Source: Amycolatopsis sp. 195334CR
GTDB lineage: Bacteria; Actinomycetota; Actinomycetes; Mycobacteriales; Pseudonocardiaceae
Assembly: GCF_017309385.1 (NCBI RefSeq)
Contig: NZ_JAFJMJ010000002.1
Location: 2,976,001-3,040,000, forward strand
Direction of reading: 5' to 3'
DNA: 64,000 bases
The notes beneath the pieces were generated by a model, which had not been told where the DNA came from, did not search any database, and saw only the letters and a program-made list of their open reading frames with translations. Every line of letters begins with the position of its first letter. Within the stretch, counting starts at the first letter, position 1. The position numbers and the translations under genes were made by a program. Shown here piece by piece: positions 24,920-33,929 of this stretch.

Positions 24920-25707
24920 AGGTAGTCCTCTTCTGCGGCGGGTACGGCATGCGGATGCGCAACGGTGACGCGTCCGACGTACCCAAGCCGATGGCCATGG
25001 TCGGCCCGAGACCGCTGATCTGGCACGTGATGCGCTACTACGCGCACTTCGGGCACACCGAGTTCATCCTGTGCCTCGGTTACGGCGCGCACCACATCAA
25101 GGAGTTCTTCCTCGACTACCGGGAAACCGCGTCCAACGACTTCGTCCTGCGGGACGGCAAGGCGGAACTGCTGTCCACCGACATCTCCGACTGGTCGATC
25201 TCGTTCGTGCACACCGGCCTCGAATCGGCCATCGGCGAGCGGCTGCGCCGGGTCCGCCCGCACCTCGGCGGCGACGAGATGTTCCTCGCCAACTACGCCG
25301 ACGTGCTCACCGACGCCCCGCTGCCGGAGATGATCGAGCGGTTCTCCGCCGCCGACGCCGGTGCCTCGATGATGGTGGTGCCGCCGCAGTCGTCGTTCCA
25401 CTGCGTGGAGATGGACGAAGGCGGCCGGATCGGCGCGCTGACCCCGGTCAGCGACATGCCGCTGTGGGAGAACGGCGGCTACTTCGTGCTGCGCCAGGAG
25501 GTTTTCGAGCACATCCCGCCCGGGGGCGACCTGGTCGCCGACGGCTGCGGTGAGCTGGCCAAGCGCGGCAGGCTGCTCGCCTACCCCTACCGCGGGTTCT
25601 GGAAGCCGACCGACACGGTCAAGGAACGGGTCCAACTGGACAACGCCTACACCCACGGCGACCGGCCCTGGGCGCTGTGGGAGCACGAGCCGGCGGGCAT
25701 CGCGTGA
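24916..25707 (+). CDS. Sugar-1-phosphate nucleotidylyltransferase (glucose-1-phosphate cytidylyltransferase-like)
   Basis: Nucleotidyltransferase of 263 aa. The N-terminus VKVVLFCGGYGMRMR is the nucleotide loop, slightly altered from GGxGTRL, followed by the conserved KPMAMVGPRPLIWHVMRYY. Length and the FWKPTDTVKERVQLDN tail fit the RfbF (CTP:glucose-1-phosphate) group better than RmlA. GTG at 24916 overlaps the methyltransferase stop by 4 bases and its GTGA junction implies translational coupling. The sugar phosphate is not certain. It would supply the activated sugar for the methyltransferase, epimerase and aminotransferase encoded in the same arm. Confidence 0.88.
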   Translation: MKVVLFCGGYGMRMRNGDASDVPKPMAMVGPRPLIWHVMRYYAHFGHTEFILCLGYGAHHIKEFFLDYRETASNDFVLRDGKAELLSTDISDWSISFVHTGLESAIGERLRRVRPHLGGDEMFLANYADVLTDAPLPEMIERFSAADAGASMMVVPPQSSFHCVEMDEGGRIGALTPVSDMPLWENGGYFVLRQEVFEHIPPGGDLVADGCGELAKRGRLLAYPYRGFWKPTDTVKERVQLDNAYTHGDRPWALWEHEPAGIA

Positions 25708-26357
25708 TCGGACTCGGCACCGGCAGGCTCCGGCGGATCGTCGCGCTCGGCGCGCACTGCGACGACATCGCCATCGGAGCCGGCGGCACCCTGCTGACCA
25801 TCTGCGCCGAGCACCCCGGCATCCGGGTCGACGCGCTGGCCCTGTCCGGCGGCGGCACCGAGCGCGAAGCGGAGGAACGCGCCGCGCTCACCGCCTTCTG
25901 CTCGGGCGCCGACCTCGGCGTCACCGTGCTCAAACTGCCCGACGGCCGATTCCCCGCGCACTGGGAGGAAGCCAAGAACGGGCTGGAGGACCTGCGCCGG
26001 CGCACCGATCCGGACCTGGTCCTCTCCCCGCGCACGGCCGACGCCCACCAGGACCACCGCGGCTTGGCCCGGCTGGTGCCGACGGTCTTCCGCACGCACC
26101 TGCAACTGGAGTACGAGATCGTCAAGTGGGACGGCGATCTGGGCCGGCCCGAGGCCTACGTCCCGCTCTCCCCCGAGCGCGCGGAGCAGAAGGTCCGCCT
26201 GCTGCACGAGCACTACCCCTCGCAGCGGCACCGCCCCTGGTACGACCGCGAAGCCTTCCTCGGCCTGGCTCGGATCCGCGGCATCGAATGCGGGCACCGG
26301 TACGCGGAAGCGTTCGACCTCAAGAAACTGGCGCTCGACCTCACCGCGAAAGGCTGA
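25704..26357 (+). CDS. PIG-L/LmbE-family deacetylase
   Basis: Zinc-dependent N-deacetylase-type protein of 217 aa. The metal site GAHCDDIAIG (AHxDD, with His18, Asp20 and Asp21) and the later ADAHQDHRG (His ligand) are present. Relatives remove acetyl groups from N-acetyl sugars or related amides. GTG at 25704 overlaps the stop of the nucleotidyltransferase by 4 bases. In this context it may deacetylate a nucleotide amino sugar or a lipid-linked intermediate; the substrate is not determined. Confidence 0.9.
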   Translation: MIGLGTGRLRRIVALGAHCDDIAIGAGGTLLTICAEHPGIRVDALALSGGGTEREAEERAALTAFCSGADLGVTVLKLPDGRFPAHWEEAKNGLEDLRRRTDPDLVLSPRTADAHQDHRGLARLVPTVFRTHLQLEYEIVKWDGDLGRPEAYVPLSPERAEQKVRLLHEHYPSQRHRPWYDREAFLGLARIRGIECGHRYAEAFDLKKLALDLTAKG

Positions 26358-26361
26358 CCGC

Positions 26362-27384
26362 ATGCGCGTGCTGCTGACCGGGCACAAGGGCTACCTGGGC
26401 ACGGTGATGGCCCCGGTGCTGGCCGAAGCCGGCCACGAGGTGACCGGACTCGACTCGGGCCTCTTCGACGCCTGCGTATTGGGGCCGCCGCCGAAGGACC
26501 CCGACGGCCACGAGGTGGACCTGCGCGACGTCACCACCGCGCACCTGTCCGATGTGGACGCCGTGATCCACCTCGCGGCGTTGTCCAACGACCCGCTCGG
26601 GTCGCTGGCGCCGGAGCTGACCTACGACATCAACCACCACGCGTCCGTCCGGCTCGCGCGGCTGGCGAAGGAGGCGGGCGTCCGCCGGTTCCTCTACGCC
26701 TCCACCTGCTCGGTCTACGGCGCTTCGAGCAACGACGGCCTGGTCGACGAGGACGCGCCGCTTCGCCCGGTGACGCCGTACGCCGAGTCGAAGGTGCGGG
26801 TCGAGGACGACGTCCACGCGCTCGCCGACGACGACTTCTCCCCCGTGTTCCTGCGCAACGCCACCGCGTTCGGCTTCTCGCCCCGGCTGCGCGCGGACAT
26901 CGTGCTGAACAACCTCACCGCCCACGCCCACGTTTCCGGCGAGGTCCTGGTGCTCTCGGACGGCACGCCGTGGCGTCCGCTGGTGCACGCCAAGGACATC
27001 GCGCGTGCCTTCACCGCGGCGCTGACGGCGCCGAAGGAGGCCGTGCACGGCAAGGCGTTCAACATCGGCACCGAGCGGAACAACGTGACCGTGGCCGAGA
27101 TCGCCGAGCAGGTGGTCGAGGCCGTACCGGGCTCGATCCTGCGGATCACCGGCGAATCCGGCGCCGATCCACGCTCCTACCGCGTCGACTTCGCCCGGTT
27201 CCGTGCGGCGGTCCCCGGCTTCGACTGCGACTGGTCGGTCAAGGACGGCGCGCTCGAACTGATCCACGCCTACCGGCGCCACGACCTCACCGAACGGGAC
27301 TTCCAGCTGCTCTTCACCCGGCTGAACACGCTCAAGGCGCGGGCGCGGGCGGGCGAACTCGACGAAACCCTCCGACAGCGGTGA
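26362..27384 (+). CDS. NAD-dependent epimerase/dehydratase (extended SDR)
   Basis: Nucleotide-sugar SDR of 340 aa. Rossmann loop TGHKGYLG, catalytic Ser/Thr in STCSVYG and the YxxxK pair in YAESK (VTPYAESKVRVED). The start LDSGLFDACVLG is common in SDRs that sit beside C-methyltransferases and cytidylyltransferases in polysaccharide clusters. It could be a 4-ketoreductase, epimerase or 4,6-dehydratase; it is the only SDR in the arm, so it may have to supply the 4-keto intermediate. Gap of 4 bases from the deacetylase gene. Confidence 0.9.
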   Translation: MRVLLTGHKGYLGTVMAPVLAEAGHEVTGLDSGLFDACVLGPPPKDPDGHEVDLRDVTTAHLSDVDAVIHLAALSNDPLGSLAPELTYDINHHASVRLARLAKEAGVRRFLYASTCSVYGASSNDGLVDEDAPLRPVTPYAESKVRVEDDVHALADDDFSPVFLRNATAFGFSPRLRADIVLNNLTAHAHVSGEVLVLSDGTPWRPLVHAKDIARAFTAALTAPKEAVHGKAFNIGTERNNVTVAEIAEQVVEAVPGSILRITGESGADPRSYRVDFARFRAAVPGFDCDWSVKDGALELIHAYRRHDLTERDFQLLFTRLNTLKARARAGELDETLRQR

Positions 27385-27388
27385 ATCG

Positions 27389-28666
27389 GTGACCACCTAC
27401 CGGGCCCTGGACTCCGGCGCCGACCTGCGCAAACTGGTCGAGCGCCTGTACCCGTTCTGCCGCAGCATCACCGGCGACGGGGTGCGCCGCACGCTGGACG
27501 TGCTCGGCGAGCACCTGCCGCTCGCGGTCCACGAGGTCCCCACCGGCACCCGGGTGCTGGACTGGACCGTGCCGCGGGAGTGGAACATCCGCGACGCCTA
27601 CGTCAAGGACGTCACCGGCCGGCGCGTGATCGACTTCCGCGAGTCGAACCTGCACGTGGTCGGCTACAGCGTGCCGGTGTCGCGGACGATGCCGCTGGCC
27701 GAACTGCGCGAGCACCTGCACACGCTGCCCGAGCACCCGGCCTGGGTGCCGTACCGGACCAGCTACTACGCGCCGGAATGGGGTTTCTGCCTGGCGCAGG
27801 AGGTGCTCGACGCACTGCCCGACGGGGACTACGAGGTGTGCGTAGATTCCACTTTGGACGACGGCAGCCTGACCTACGCCGAGCACGTGGTGCCGGGCCG
27901 GGTCGCCGAAGAGGTGCTCATCTCCTGCCACACCTGCCACCCCTCGCTGGCCAACGACAACCTCGCCGGCATCGCCATCGCCGCCGCGTTCGCCCAGCGC
28001 CTGGTGAACCCCTACTACACCTACCGGTTCCTGTTCATGCCCGGCACGATCGGCGCGATCACCTGGCTCGCGCGCAACAGCGCCCGCATCGGCCTGGTCA
28101 AGGCGGGACTGGTGCTGGCGTGCGCCGGGGACCCGGGATCGCTGACCTACAAGCGAAGCCGCCGGGGGAACGCCGAGATCGACCGCGTGCTGGAGCACGT
28201 GCTGTCCGGCCGCTCCCACACGGTCCTCGACTTCTCGCCGTACGGCTACGACGAGCGCCAGTTCTGCTCCCCCGGCTTCAACCTCGGCGTCGGTTCCCTG
28301 ACCAGGACGCCGTACGCGGGTTATCCCGAGTACCACACCTCGGCCGACAACCCGGACTTCCTCTCCACCGAGGCGATGGAAGAAACCCTCCAGGTCCTGC
28401 TGGACGCCCAGGCGGTGTTCGATCGCGACCGCACCTACGTCAACCTCAGCCCCTACGGCGAACCGCAGCTCGGCAAGCGCGGGCTGTACGACTCGCTCGG
28501 CGGCCGAAGCGACGCCAAGCAGGCGCAGCTGGCGATGCTCTGGGTGCTCAACGTCTCCGATGGCGAGCACAGCCTGCTCGACATCGCCGAGCGGTCCGGG
28601 CTGCCCTTCGACTCCGTCGCCGCCGCCGCTGACGCGCTGCGGGGCGCGGGATTGCTCGGGGAGTGA
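27389..28666 (+). CDS. DUF4910 aminopeptidase-like protein with winged-helix tail
   Basis: Protein of 425 aa of the DUF4910/DUF2172 family found in polysaccharide clusters. It has an M28-like metallopeptidase core: metal residues in HTCHPSLANDNLAGIA and EYHTSADNPDFLS, and a conserved FCSPGFNLGVGS. The N-terminal YPFCRSITGDGVRRTL is a family signature, and the C-terminal ~60 residues form a winged helix (LLDIAERSGLPFDSVAAAADAL). Its real substrate is unknown; a role in trimming or amidating a sugar-linked amino acid is possible. GTG start, 4-base gap upstream. Confidence 0.88.
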   Translation: MTTYRALDSGADLRKLVERLYPFCRSITGDGVRRTLDVLGEHLPLAVHEVPTGTRVLDWTVPREWNIRDAYVKDVTGRRVIDFRESNLHVVGYSVPVSRTMPLAELREHLHTLPEHPAWVPYRTSYYAPEWGFCLAQEVLDALPDGDYEVCVDSTLDDGSLTYAEHVVPGRVAEEVLISCHTCHPSLANDNLAGIAIAAAFAQRLVNPYYTYRFLFMPGTIGAITWLARNSARIGLVKAGLVLACAGDPGSLTYKRSRRGNAEIDRVLEHVLSGRSHTVLDFSPYGYDERQFCSPGFNLGVGSLTRTPYAGYPEYHTSADNPDFLSTEAMEETLQVLLDAQAVFDRDRTYVNLSPYGEPQLGKRGLYDSLGGRSDAKQAQLAMLWVLNVSDGEHSLLDIAERSGLPFDSVAAAADALRGAGLLGE

Positions 28667-28671
28667 GGCGG

Positions 28672-29943
28672 ATGCGGTCGATCCTGCGCTCCCGGGCCGC
28701 GCGGGCGATGGCCGGGCGGCTCAGCTGGGGGCTGGGCGACCAGGCCGTCTCCAGCCTGACCAACTTCGCGGTCGGCCTCTACGTCGCGCGGTCGCTCGGG
28801 ACCAGCGCGTTCGGCATGTTCAGCCTCGCCTGGGTCAGCTACGGCGTGGTGCTCAACCTTTCGCGCGGCCTGGGCACCGACCCGCTGATGGTGCGGTTCT
28901 CCGGGGTGTCCGCCGACGCCTGGCGCGGCGCGACCAGGCAGGCGACCGGAACGGCGCTCACCGCGGGACTCGCGGCGAGCGCCGTCAGCGTGGGGGCCGG
29001 TCTGCTCGTGGGCGGGAGCCCCGGCAAGGCGTTCGTCGCGCTCGGCGTCGTCATCCCGGCCCTGTTGCTCCAGGACGCCTGGCGGTTCGCCTTCTTCGCC
29101 GCCGGACACGGCCGGAAGGCCTTCGTCAACGACGTGGTCTGGGGTGTCGCGCTGATCCCGGCGCTGTACCTGGCCAAGGAACACGACACCTCCGCCGCGT
29201 TCATCCTGGCCTGGGGCCTCTCGGGCGCGGTCGCCGCGGCGTATGGCTGCCTGCAGGCCGGGGTCCGCCCGGATCCGCGTGGTGCGCTCGACTGGCTCAA
29301 GCGGCACCGCGACCTCGGCACCCGGTACCTGATCGAGAACGTCAGCAACAGCGGCTCGGCGCAACTGCGGATGTACGGCCTCGGCGCGATCGCCGGGCTG
29401 GCGAGCGTCGGCGCGGTGCGCGGCGCGGAACTGCTGCTCGGCCCGTTCCTCGCCCTGCTGATGGGGCTTTCCCTGGTCACCGTGGCCGAAAGCGCGCGGG
29501 TGCTGCAACGGGCACCGCACCGCCTTCGGCACTTCTGCGCCGTGCTCGGGGCCGGGCAGTCGGCCGCCGCCCTGCTCTGGGGCCTGGCGCTGCTGCTGAT
29601 CCCGGACGGGGCGGGCCGGTTCGTGCTCGGTGACGTCTGGGCGCCCGCGTCGAGCCTGATCGTGCCGGTCACCATCGGCATCGCCGCGGCCGGGTTCACC
29701 ACCGGGGCCGCCGCCGGGCTGCGGGCGCTCGGTGCGGCGAAGCGGAGCCTGCGGGCCCAGCTGATCGCCTCCGCGGCCTACGTCGGTTTCGGTCTCATCG
29801 GCGCCTTCTTGGCCGGGGCGCCCGGATCCGCCTGGGGGGTCGCGCTGGCGGTCACCAGCGGCTCGGCGGTGTGGTGGCACCAGCTCCACACCGCACTCAA
29901 GGAACGCCGGACTTCGGAGAAGGAAGAAATGGGGACGTCATGA
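28672..29943 (+). CDS. Polysaccharide flippase (Wzx/MATE-like)
   Basis: Integral membrane protein of 423 aa with about 12 hydrophobic helices (for example SLTNFAVGLYVARSLG, GLAASAVSVGAGLLVGG, QLIASAAYVGFGLIGAFLAG). It resembles the Wzx-type lipid-linked repeat-unit flippases of the MOP superfamily. ATG 28672 is chosen with GGGAG 8 bases upstream; GTG 28663 is an alternative that overlaps the previous stop. Its presence beside a Wzy-like polymerase and Wzz-like proteins argues for a Wzx/Wzy-dependent polymer. Confidence 0.88.
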   Translation: MRSILRSRAARAMAGRLSWGLGDQAVSSLTNFAVGLYVARSLGTSAFGMFSLAWVSYGVVLNLSRGLGTDPLMVRFSGVSADAWRGATRQATGTALTAGLAASAVSVGAGLLVGGSPGKAFVALGVVIPALLLQDAWRFAFFAAGHGRKAFVNDVVWGVALIPALYLAKEHDTSAAFILAWGLSGAVAAAYGCLQAGVRPDPRGALDWLKRHRDLGTRYLIENVSNSGSAQLRMYGLGAIAGLASVGAVRGAELLLGPFLALLMGLSLVTVAESARVLQRAPHRLRHFCAVLGAGQSAAALLWGLALLLIPDGAGRFVLGDVWAPASSLIVPVTIGIAAAGFTTGAAAGLRALGAAKRSLRAQLIASAAYVGFGLIGAFLAGAPGSAWGVALAVTSGSAVWWHQLHTALKERRTSEKEEMGTS

Positions 29944-30890
29944 GCACCGCGCCTCGGCTGAGCATCGGGCTCCCGGTCTACAACGGCGAGGACTACCTCG
30001 CCGAAGCGCTGGAGGCACTCCTCGGCCAGACCTACGACAACTTCGAACTGATCATCTCGGACAACGCCTCGGTGGACGCGACCGAGGAGATCTGCCGCGC
30101 GTACGCGAAGCGGGACCCCCGCGTGCGCTACGTGCGCCAGCCGGTCAACATCGGCTGCGCGCCCAACCACAACTACCTGGTCGACGTCGCCCGCGGTGAG
30201 CTGTTCAAATGGGCTTCCGACGACGACCTCTACGCCCGCGACCTGCTCGAACGCTGCGTCGAAGCGCTGGACGAGCACCCGGAGTACGTGCTGTCGCACT
30301 CGTGGACGGCGATGATCGACGAGCACGCGGTGGTCACGCAGGCGCTCGAATACCCGCTCGTCACCAACTCGCCGCGAGCCCCGGAACGCTTCCGCAGCAC
30401 GCTGTTCGCCCCCGGCGGGGACGACGACGGGGCGGTCATCCGCACCGAGGTGCTGCGCCGGGTCGCGCCGCTGGACAGCTACCACCACGCGGACCGCACG
30501 ATCATCTCCGAGCTGGCCCTGCACGGCCCGTTCCACCAGGTGCCCGACTGGCTGTACTTCCGCCGCGACCACCCCGGCCGGTCCGAGCACGAGTACCCGA
30601 CCGTGCGCAAGCGCGCCAGCAACCTCGACCCGAAGCGGGCGAACCGGCTGCGCCACCCGATGGTCCGCCTGCTCGGCGAGTACGTGCTGGGCTACGTCAA
30701 GGCGATCCGGCGCGCGCCGATCTCCGACGCGGACAAGCGCGAGTGCTACCGGTACCTGCGGCAGTGGCTGCTCAGCCGGGCGGGCAACCCGGCCATGGGC
30801 AAGATGCCGATCCAGGCCACCGCGGAACTCGGGCCGCGCCAGGTGTCGGTGGTCTCGGTCGTGCCCGGCCAGGAGGGCCGGGTCCGGTGA
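29940..30890 (+). CDS. Family 2 glycosyltransferase
   Basis: GT-A enzyme of 316 aa: LSIGLPVYNGEDYLAEALEA, LIISDNASVDATEEIC and the metal-binding SDDDLYARD (the DxD equivalent). No membrane segment, so it probably works on the cytoplasmic face on a lipid-linked acceptor. ATG overlaps the flippase stop (ATGA). Donor and linkage are unknown. Confidence 0.92.
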   Translation: MSTAPRLSIGLPVYNGEDYLAEALEALLGQTYDNFELIISDNASVDATEEICRAYAKRDPRVRYVRQPVNIGCAPNHNYLVDVARGELFKWASDDDLYARDLLERCVEALDEHPEYVLSHSWTAMIDEHAVVTQALEYPLVTNSPRAPERFRSTLFAPGGDDDGAVIRTEVLRRVAPLDSYHHADRTIISELALHGPFHQVPDWLYFRRDHPGRSEHEYPTVRKRASNLDPKRANRLRHPMVRLLGEYVLGYVKAIRRAPISDADKRECYRYLRQWLLSRAGNPAMGKMPIQATAELGPRQVSVVSVVPGQEGRVR

Positions 30891-32074
30891 TGCCGCCGGC
30901 CAGGATCGGGCTGTTCGGGCTGCTCGGCTCCGGGAACCTCGGTAACGACGGTTCCTTCGAAGCGGTGCTCGGCTACCTGCGCGCGAACCACCCGGACGCC
31001 CGGATCAGCGTGATGTGCGGTGGTCCGGAGGTGGTCGCGTCGCGGTACGAGCTCGAAACGACGGCGTTGCACTGGTACTCGCGGGAGTACCGGACGGCCT
31101 CGGGGCCGGGCGCCCTCGTCGCGAAGGCGCTGGGCAAGGTAGTCGACATCGGGCGCACGGCGGCCTGGGTGCGGCGGCAGGATCTGGTGATCGTGCCGGG
31201 CATGGGTGTGCTCGAATCGACGCTCCCCTTGCGCCCCTGGGGGTTCCCGTACTCCCTGCTGTTGCTGTCGGCCTCGGGCAGGCTCGTCGGCACCAAGGTG
31301 GCGCTGGTCAGCGTCGGGGCCAGCGCGAGCGGCCACCGGGCCACCCGGTCGATCTTCGGCTGGGCGGCGCGGCTGGCGTCGTACCGGTCCTATCGGGACG
31401 AACCTTCGCGCGAGGCGGTGCGCGTGCTGGGCGTGGACGTCACCGCGGATCGGGTCTACCCCGATCTAGCCTTCGCCCTTCCCGTGCCCGCGGAAGCGGT
31501 GGTGCCCCGTTCGGTCGGCGTCGGCGTGATGGCGTACCACGGCGGGAACGACGACCGCCCGCGTGCCGGCGAACTGTACGACTCCTATGTGGACACCATG
31601 ACCCGGTTCGTCGCCAAGCTGCTCGGCGACGGCCGCCAAGTCCGCCTTTTCATCGGGGACCAGGCCGACCGCCAGGTGGCCGACGAGATCATCGCCGAAC
31701 TCCGCTCACCGCTTCTGTCCGCTCCGAAGACATCCACATTGGACGAGCTGATGCGGGCGATGGCGGCGGTGGAAACGGTGGTCGCCACCCGGTACCACAA
31801 CGTGCTGTGCGCGCTGAAGCTCGCGAAACCCACCTTGTCCCTCGGGTACGCCACCAAGAACGACGTCCTGATGACGCAGCTGGGCCTCGGCGAGTTCTGC
31901 CGCCCGGTCCGGGACATCGAGGTCGACGACCTGCTCAGCCGGTTCACCGAGCTCGAAGACCGGGCGGACGAGCTGCGCCGGACCCTGGCGGAACGCGGTG
32001 CCGAGCAGACGCGGCTGCTGGAGGCGCAGTTCGCCGAGCTGTCGGCGGCCTTCCTGCCGGAGGGAGTCCGGTGA
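30890..32074 (+). CDS. Polysaccharide pyruvyl transferase family protein
   Basis: Protein of 394 aa of the PF04230 family, which adds pyruvate ketals to sugars using phosphoenolpyruvate. Marks include GLFGLLGSGNLGNDGSFEAV at the N-terminus, VIVPGMGVLE, FIGDQADRQVA and the diagnostic VATRYHNVLCALKLAKPTLSLGY. The end is a coiled-coil-like acidic helix (ELEDRADELRRTLAERGAEQ). ATG overlaps the GT2 stop by 1 base. Pyruvylation would add negative charge to the polymer. Confidence 0.9.
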   Translation: MPPARIGLFGLLGSGNLGNDGSFEAVLGYLRANHPDARISVMCGGPEVVASRYELETTALHWYSREYRTASGPGALVAKALGKVVDIGRTAAWVRRQDLVIVPGMGVLESTLPLRPWGFPYSLLLLSASGRLVGTKVALVSVGASASGHRATRSIFGWAARLASYRSYRDEPSREAVRVLGVDVTADRVYPDLAFALPVPAEAVVPRSVGVGVMAYHGGNDDRPRAGELYDSYVDTMTRFVAKLLGDGRQVRLFIGDQADRQVADEIIAELRSPLLSAPKTSTLDELMRAMAAVETVVATRYHNVLCALKLAKPTLSLGYATKNDVLMTQLGLGEFCRPVRDIEVDDLLSRFTELEDRADELRRTLAERGAEQTRLLEAQFAELSAAFLPEGVR

Positions 32075-32613
32075 AGGCGATCCCGGTGCCCGCCATCGCG
32101 GGCGCGTACCTGTTCGAACCGACCCCGCACCTCGACGAGCGCGGCTTCTTCTGCCGCACGTTCGACGCCGACGTGGTGCGCTCGGCCGGGATCGATCCGG
32201 ACGGGTTCGTCCAGGACAGCGTGTCCCGGACCCGGAAGGGCGTGGTGCGCGGCCTGCACCTGCGCGCGGGCCGCGGTGAGGCGAAGCTGGTCCGGTGCTC
32301 GTCGGGCGCGGTGTTCGACGTCGTGGTCGACGTGCGGCCGGATTCGCCGACCTTCCTCGGCAAGGCGAACTTCGAGCTGTCCGGCGAAACCCAGGTCTCC
32401 CTGTACATCCCGGCGGGATGCGCGCACGGGTTCCAGGCGCTCACCGAGATCGCCGACGTCTCCTACCGGATCGACCGCGCGCACGACCCCGCCGAGGACC
32501 TGGCCATCGCCCACGACGACGCCGAACTGGCCATCCGCTGGCCGCTCCCGGTGTCGCTGATCTCCGAGCGGGACCGCCAGGCACCCCCGCTCGCCCAGGT
32601 ACTGAAGAGGTGA
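32071..32613 (+). CDS. RmlC-like dTDP-4-dehydrorhamnose 3,5-epimerase family cupin
   Basis: Cupin epimerase of 180 aa. Family residues are visible: HLDERGFFCRTF, VRGLHLRAGRGEAKLV with the base His, SLYIPAGCAHGFQAL, and IDRAHDPAED. Length matches RmlC. The nucleotide carrier could be CDP or dTDP, because no RmlA/B/D set is present. Some relatives epimerise only at C3 or C5. GTG overlaps the pyruvyltransferase stop by 4 bases. Confidence 0.9.
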   Translation: MKAIPVPAIAGAYLFEPTPHLDERGFFCRTFDADVVRSAGIDPDGFVQDSVSRTRKGVVRGLHLRAGRGEAKLVRCSSGAVFDVVVDVRPDSPTFLGKANFELSGETQVSLYIPAGCAHGFQALTEIADVSYRIDRAHDPAEDLAIAHDDAELAIRWPLPVSLISERDRQAPPLAQVLKR

Positions 32614-33929
32614 GCCCGGTGCACCTGCCCCGATCCGCCCTGGCCAACGAGCGCCTGCACGCGATGATCCCCGGTGGCGCGCACACCTACGCCAAGGGCG
32701 AGGACCAGTACCCCGAGCACCTGGCGCCGGTCATCTCGCACGGGCGCGGCGCGCGCGTCTGGGACGTCGACGGCAACGAGTACCTCGAATACGGCTCGGG
32801 GTTGCGCGCGGTCAGCCTCGGCCACGTCCACCCGAGGGTCACCGAGGCCGCCCGCCGCGAGCTCGACCGGGGCGCCAACTTCGTCCGCCCGTCCATTGTG
32901 GAGGAGAAGGCGGCCGAGCGGTTCCTGGCCACCGTGCCCACCGCGGAGATGGTCAAGTTCGCCAAGAACGGCTCCGACGCCACCACCGCGGCGGTCAAGC
33001 TGGCCAGGGCGGCCACCGGCAGGCCGCTGGTGGCGCTCTGCCGGGACCACGCCTTCTTCTCCATCGACGACTGGTTCATCGGCACCACGCCGATGTCGGC
33101 CGGGGTGCCCGGGGCGATCGCGGACCTGACCGTGTCGTTCCCCTACGGCGACCTCCCGGCCACCGAGGAGCTCCTGCGGGAGCACGCCGGGCGGGTCGCC
33201 TGCCTGGTGCTGGAGGCCGCCAACCAGGTCGAGCCACCCGACGGCTACCTCGCCGGCCTGCGCGCGCTGGCCGACCGGTACGGCTGCGTGCTGGTGTTCG
33301 ACGAGATGATCACGGGTTTCCGCTGGTCCGAGGCGGGCGCGCAGGGCCTCTACGGGGTGACGCCGGACCTGTCGACCTTCGGCAAGGCGCTCGGCAACGG
33401 GTTCGCCGTCTCGGCCCTGGCGGGCAAGCGGGAGTTGATGGAACTCGGCGGGCTGCGCACCGACCGGGACCGCGTTTTCCTGCTGTCCACCACGCACGGC
33501 GCCGAGACGCACTCGCTGGCCGCGGCGATCGCGGTCATGGAGACCTACACCGAAGAGGGCGTCTCGGCGCGGCTGCACCAGCTCGGCGCACGGCTCGCCG
33601 CCGGGGTCCGGGAGGTCGCGGCCTCGGCGGGGGTCGCGGAGAACGTCGTCGTGCGCGGCCGGGCGAGCAACCTCGTCTTCGCCACGCTCGACGCGGAGGG
33701 GAAACCGTCGCAGGACTACCGCACCTTGTTCCTGCGGCAGCTGCTCACGGGCGGGGTCCTCGGGCCGTCGTTCGTGGTCAGCGGCGCACTGTCCGAAGAA
33801 GACATCGACCGGACGGTCGACGTGGTCGCGCAGGCTTGTCTTGTGTACCGCAAAGCACTCGACGCGGATGACCCGGCACCGTGGCTGGGTGGCCGTCCGG
33901 TGAAGCCGGTATTTCGGAGAAGGGTATGA
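32610..33929 (+). CDS. Class III PLP aminotransferase (glutamate-1-semialdehyde aminomutase-like)
   Basis: PLP enzyme of 439 aa. The Schiff-base Lys259 lies in LSTFGKALGNGFAVSAL; the cofactor Asp is in VLVFDEMITGFRW and the phosphate-binding region in AKNGSDATTAAVKLARA. It resembles HemL, but its place in a polysaccharide arm between an epimerase and a beta-helix gene argues for transamination of a nucleotide keto-sugar or sugar side chain rather than heme synthesis. GTG overlaps the RmlC-like stop by 4 bases. Confidence 0.9.
   Translation: MSPVHLPRSALANERLHAMIPGGAHTYAKGEDQYPEHLAPVISHGRGARVWDVDGNEYLEYGSGLRAVSLGHVHPRVTEAARRELDRGANFVRPSIVEEKAAERFLATVPTAEMVKFAKNGSDATTAAVKLARAATGRPLVALCRDHAFFSIDDWFIGTTPMSAGVPGAIADLTVSFPYGDLPATEELLREHAGRVACLVLEAANQVEPPDGYLAGLRALADRYGCVLVFDEMITGFRWSEAGAQGLYGVTPDLSTFGKALGNGFAVSALAGKRELMELGGLRTDRDRVFLLSTTHGAETHSLAAAIAVMETYTEEGVSARLHQLGARLAAGVREVAASAGVAENVVVRGRASNLVFATLDAEGKPSQDYRTLFLRQLLTGGVLGPSFVVSGALSEEDIDRTVDVVAQACLVYRKALDADDPAPWLGGRPVKPVFRRRV

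Noticed and set aside
32610..33929. hemL for tetrapyrrole synthesis
   Set aside because: The PLP enzyme resembles HemL but is translationally coupled to an RmlC-like epimerase and a secreted beta-helix gene inside a polysaccharide operon.
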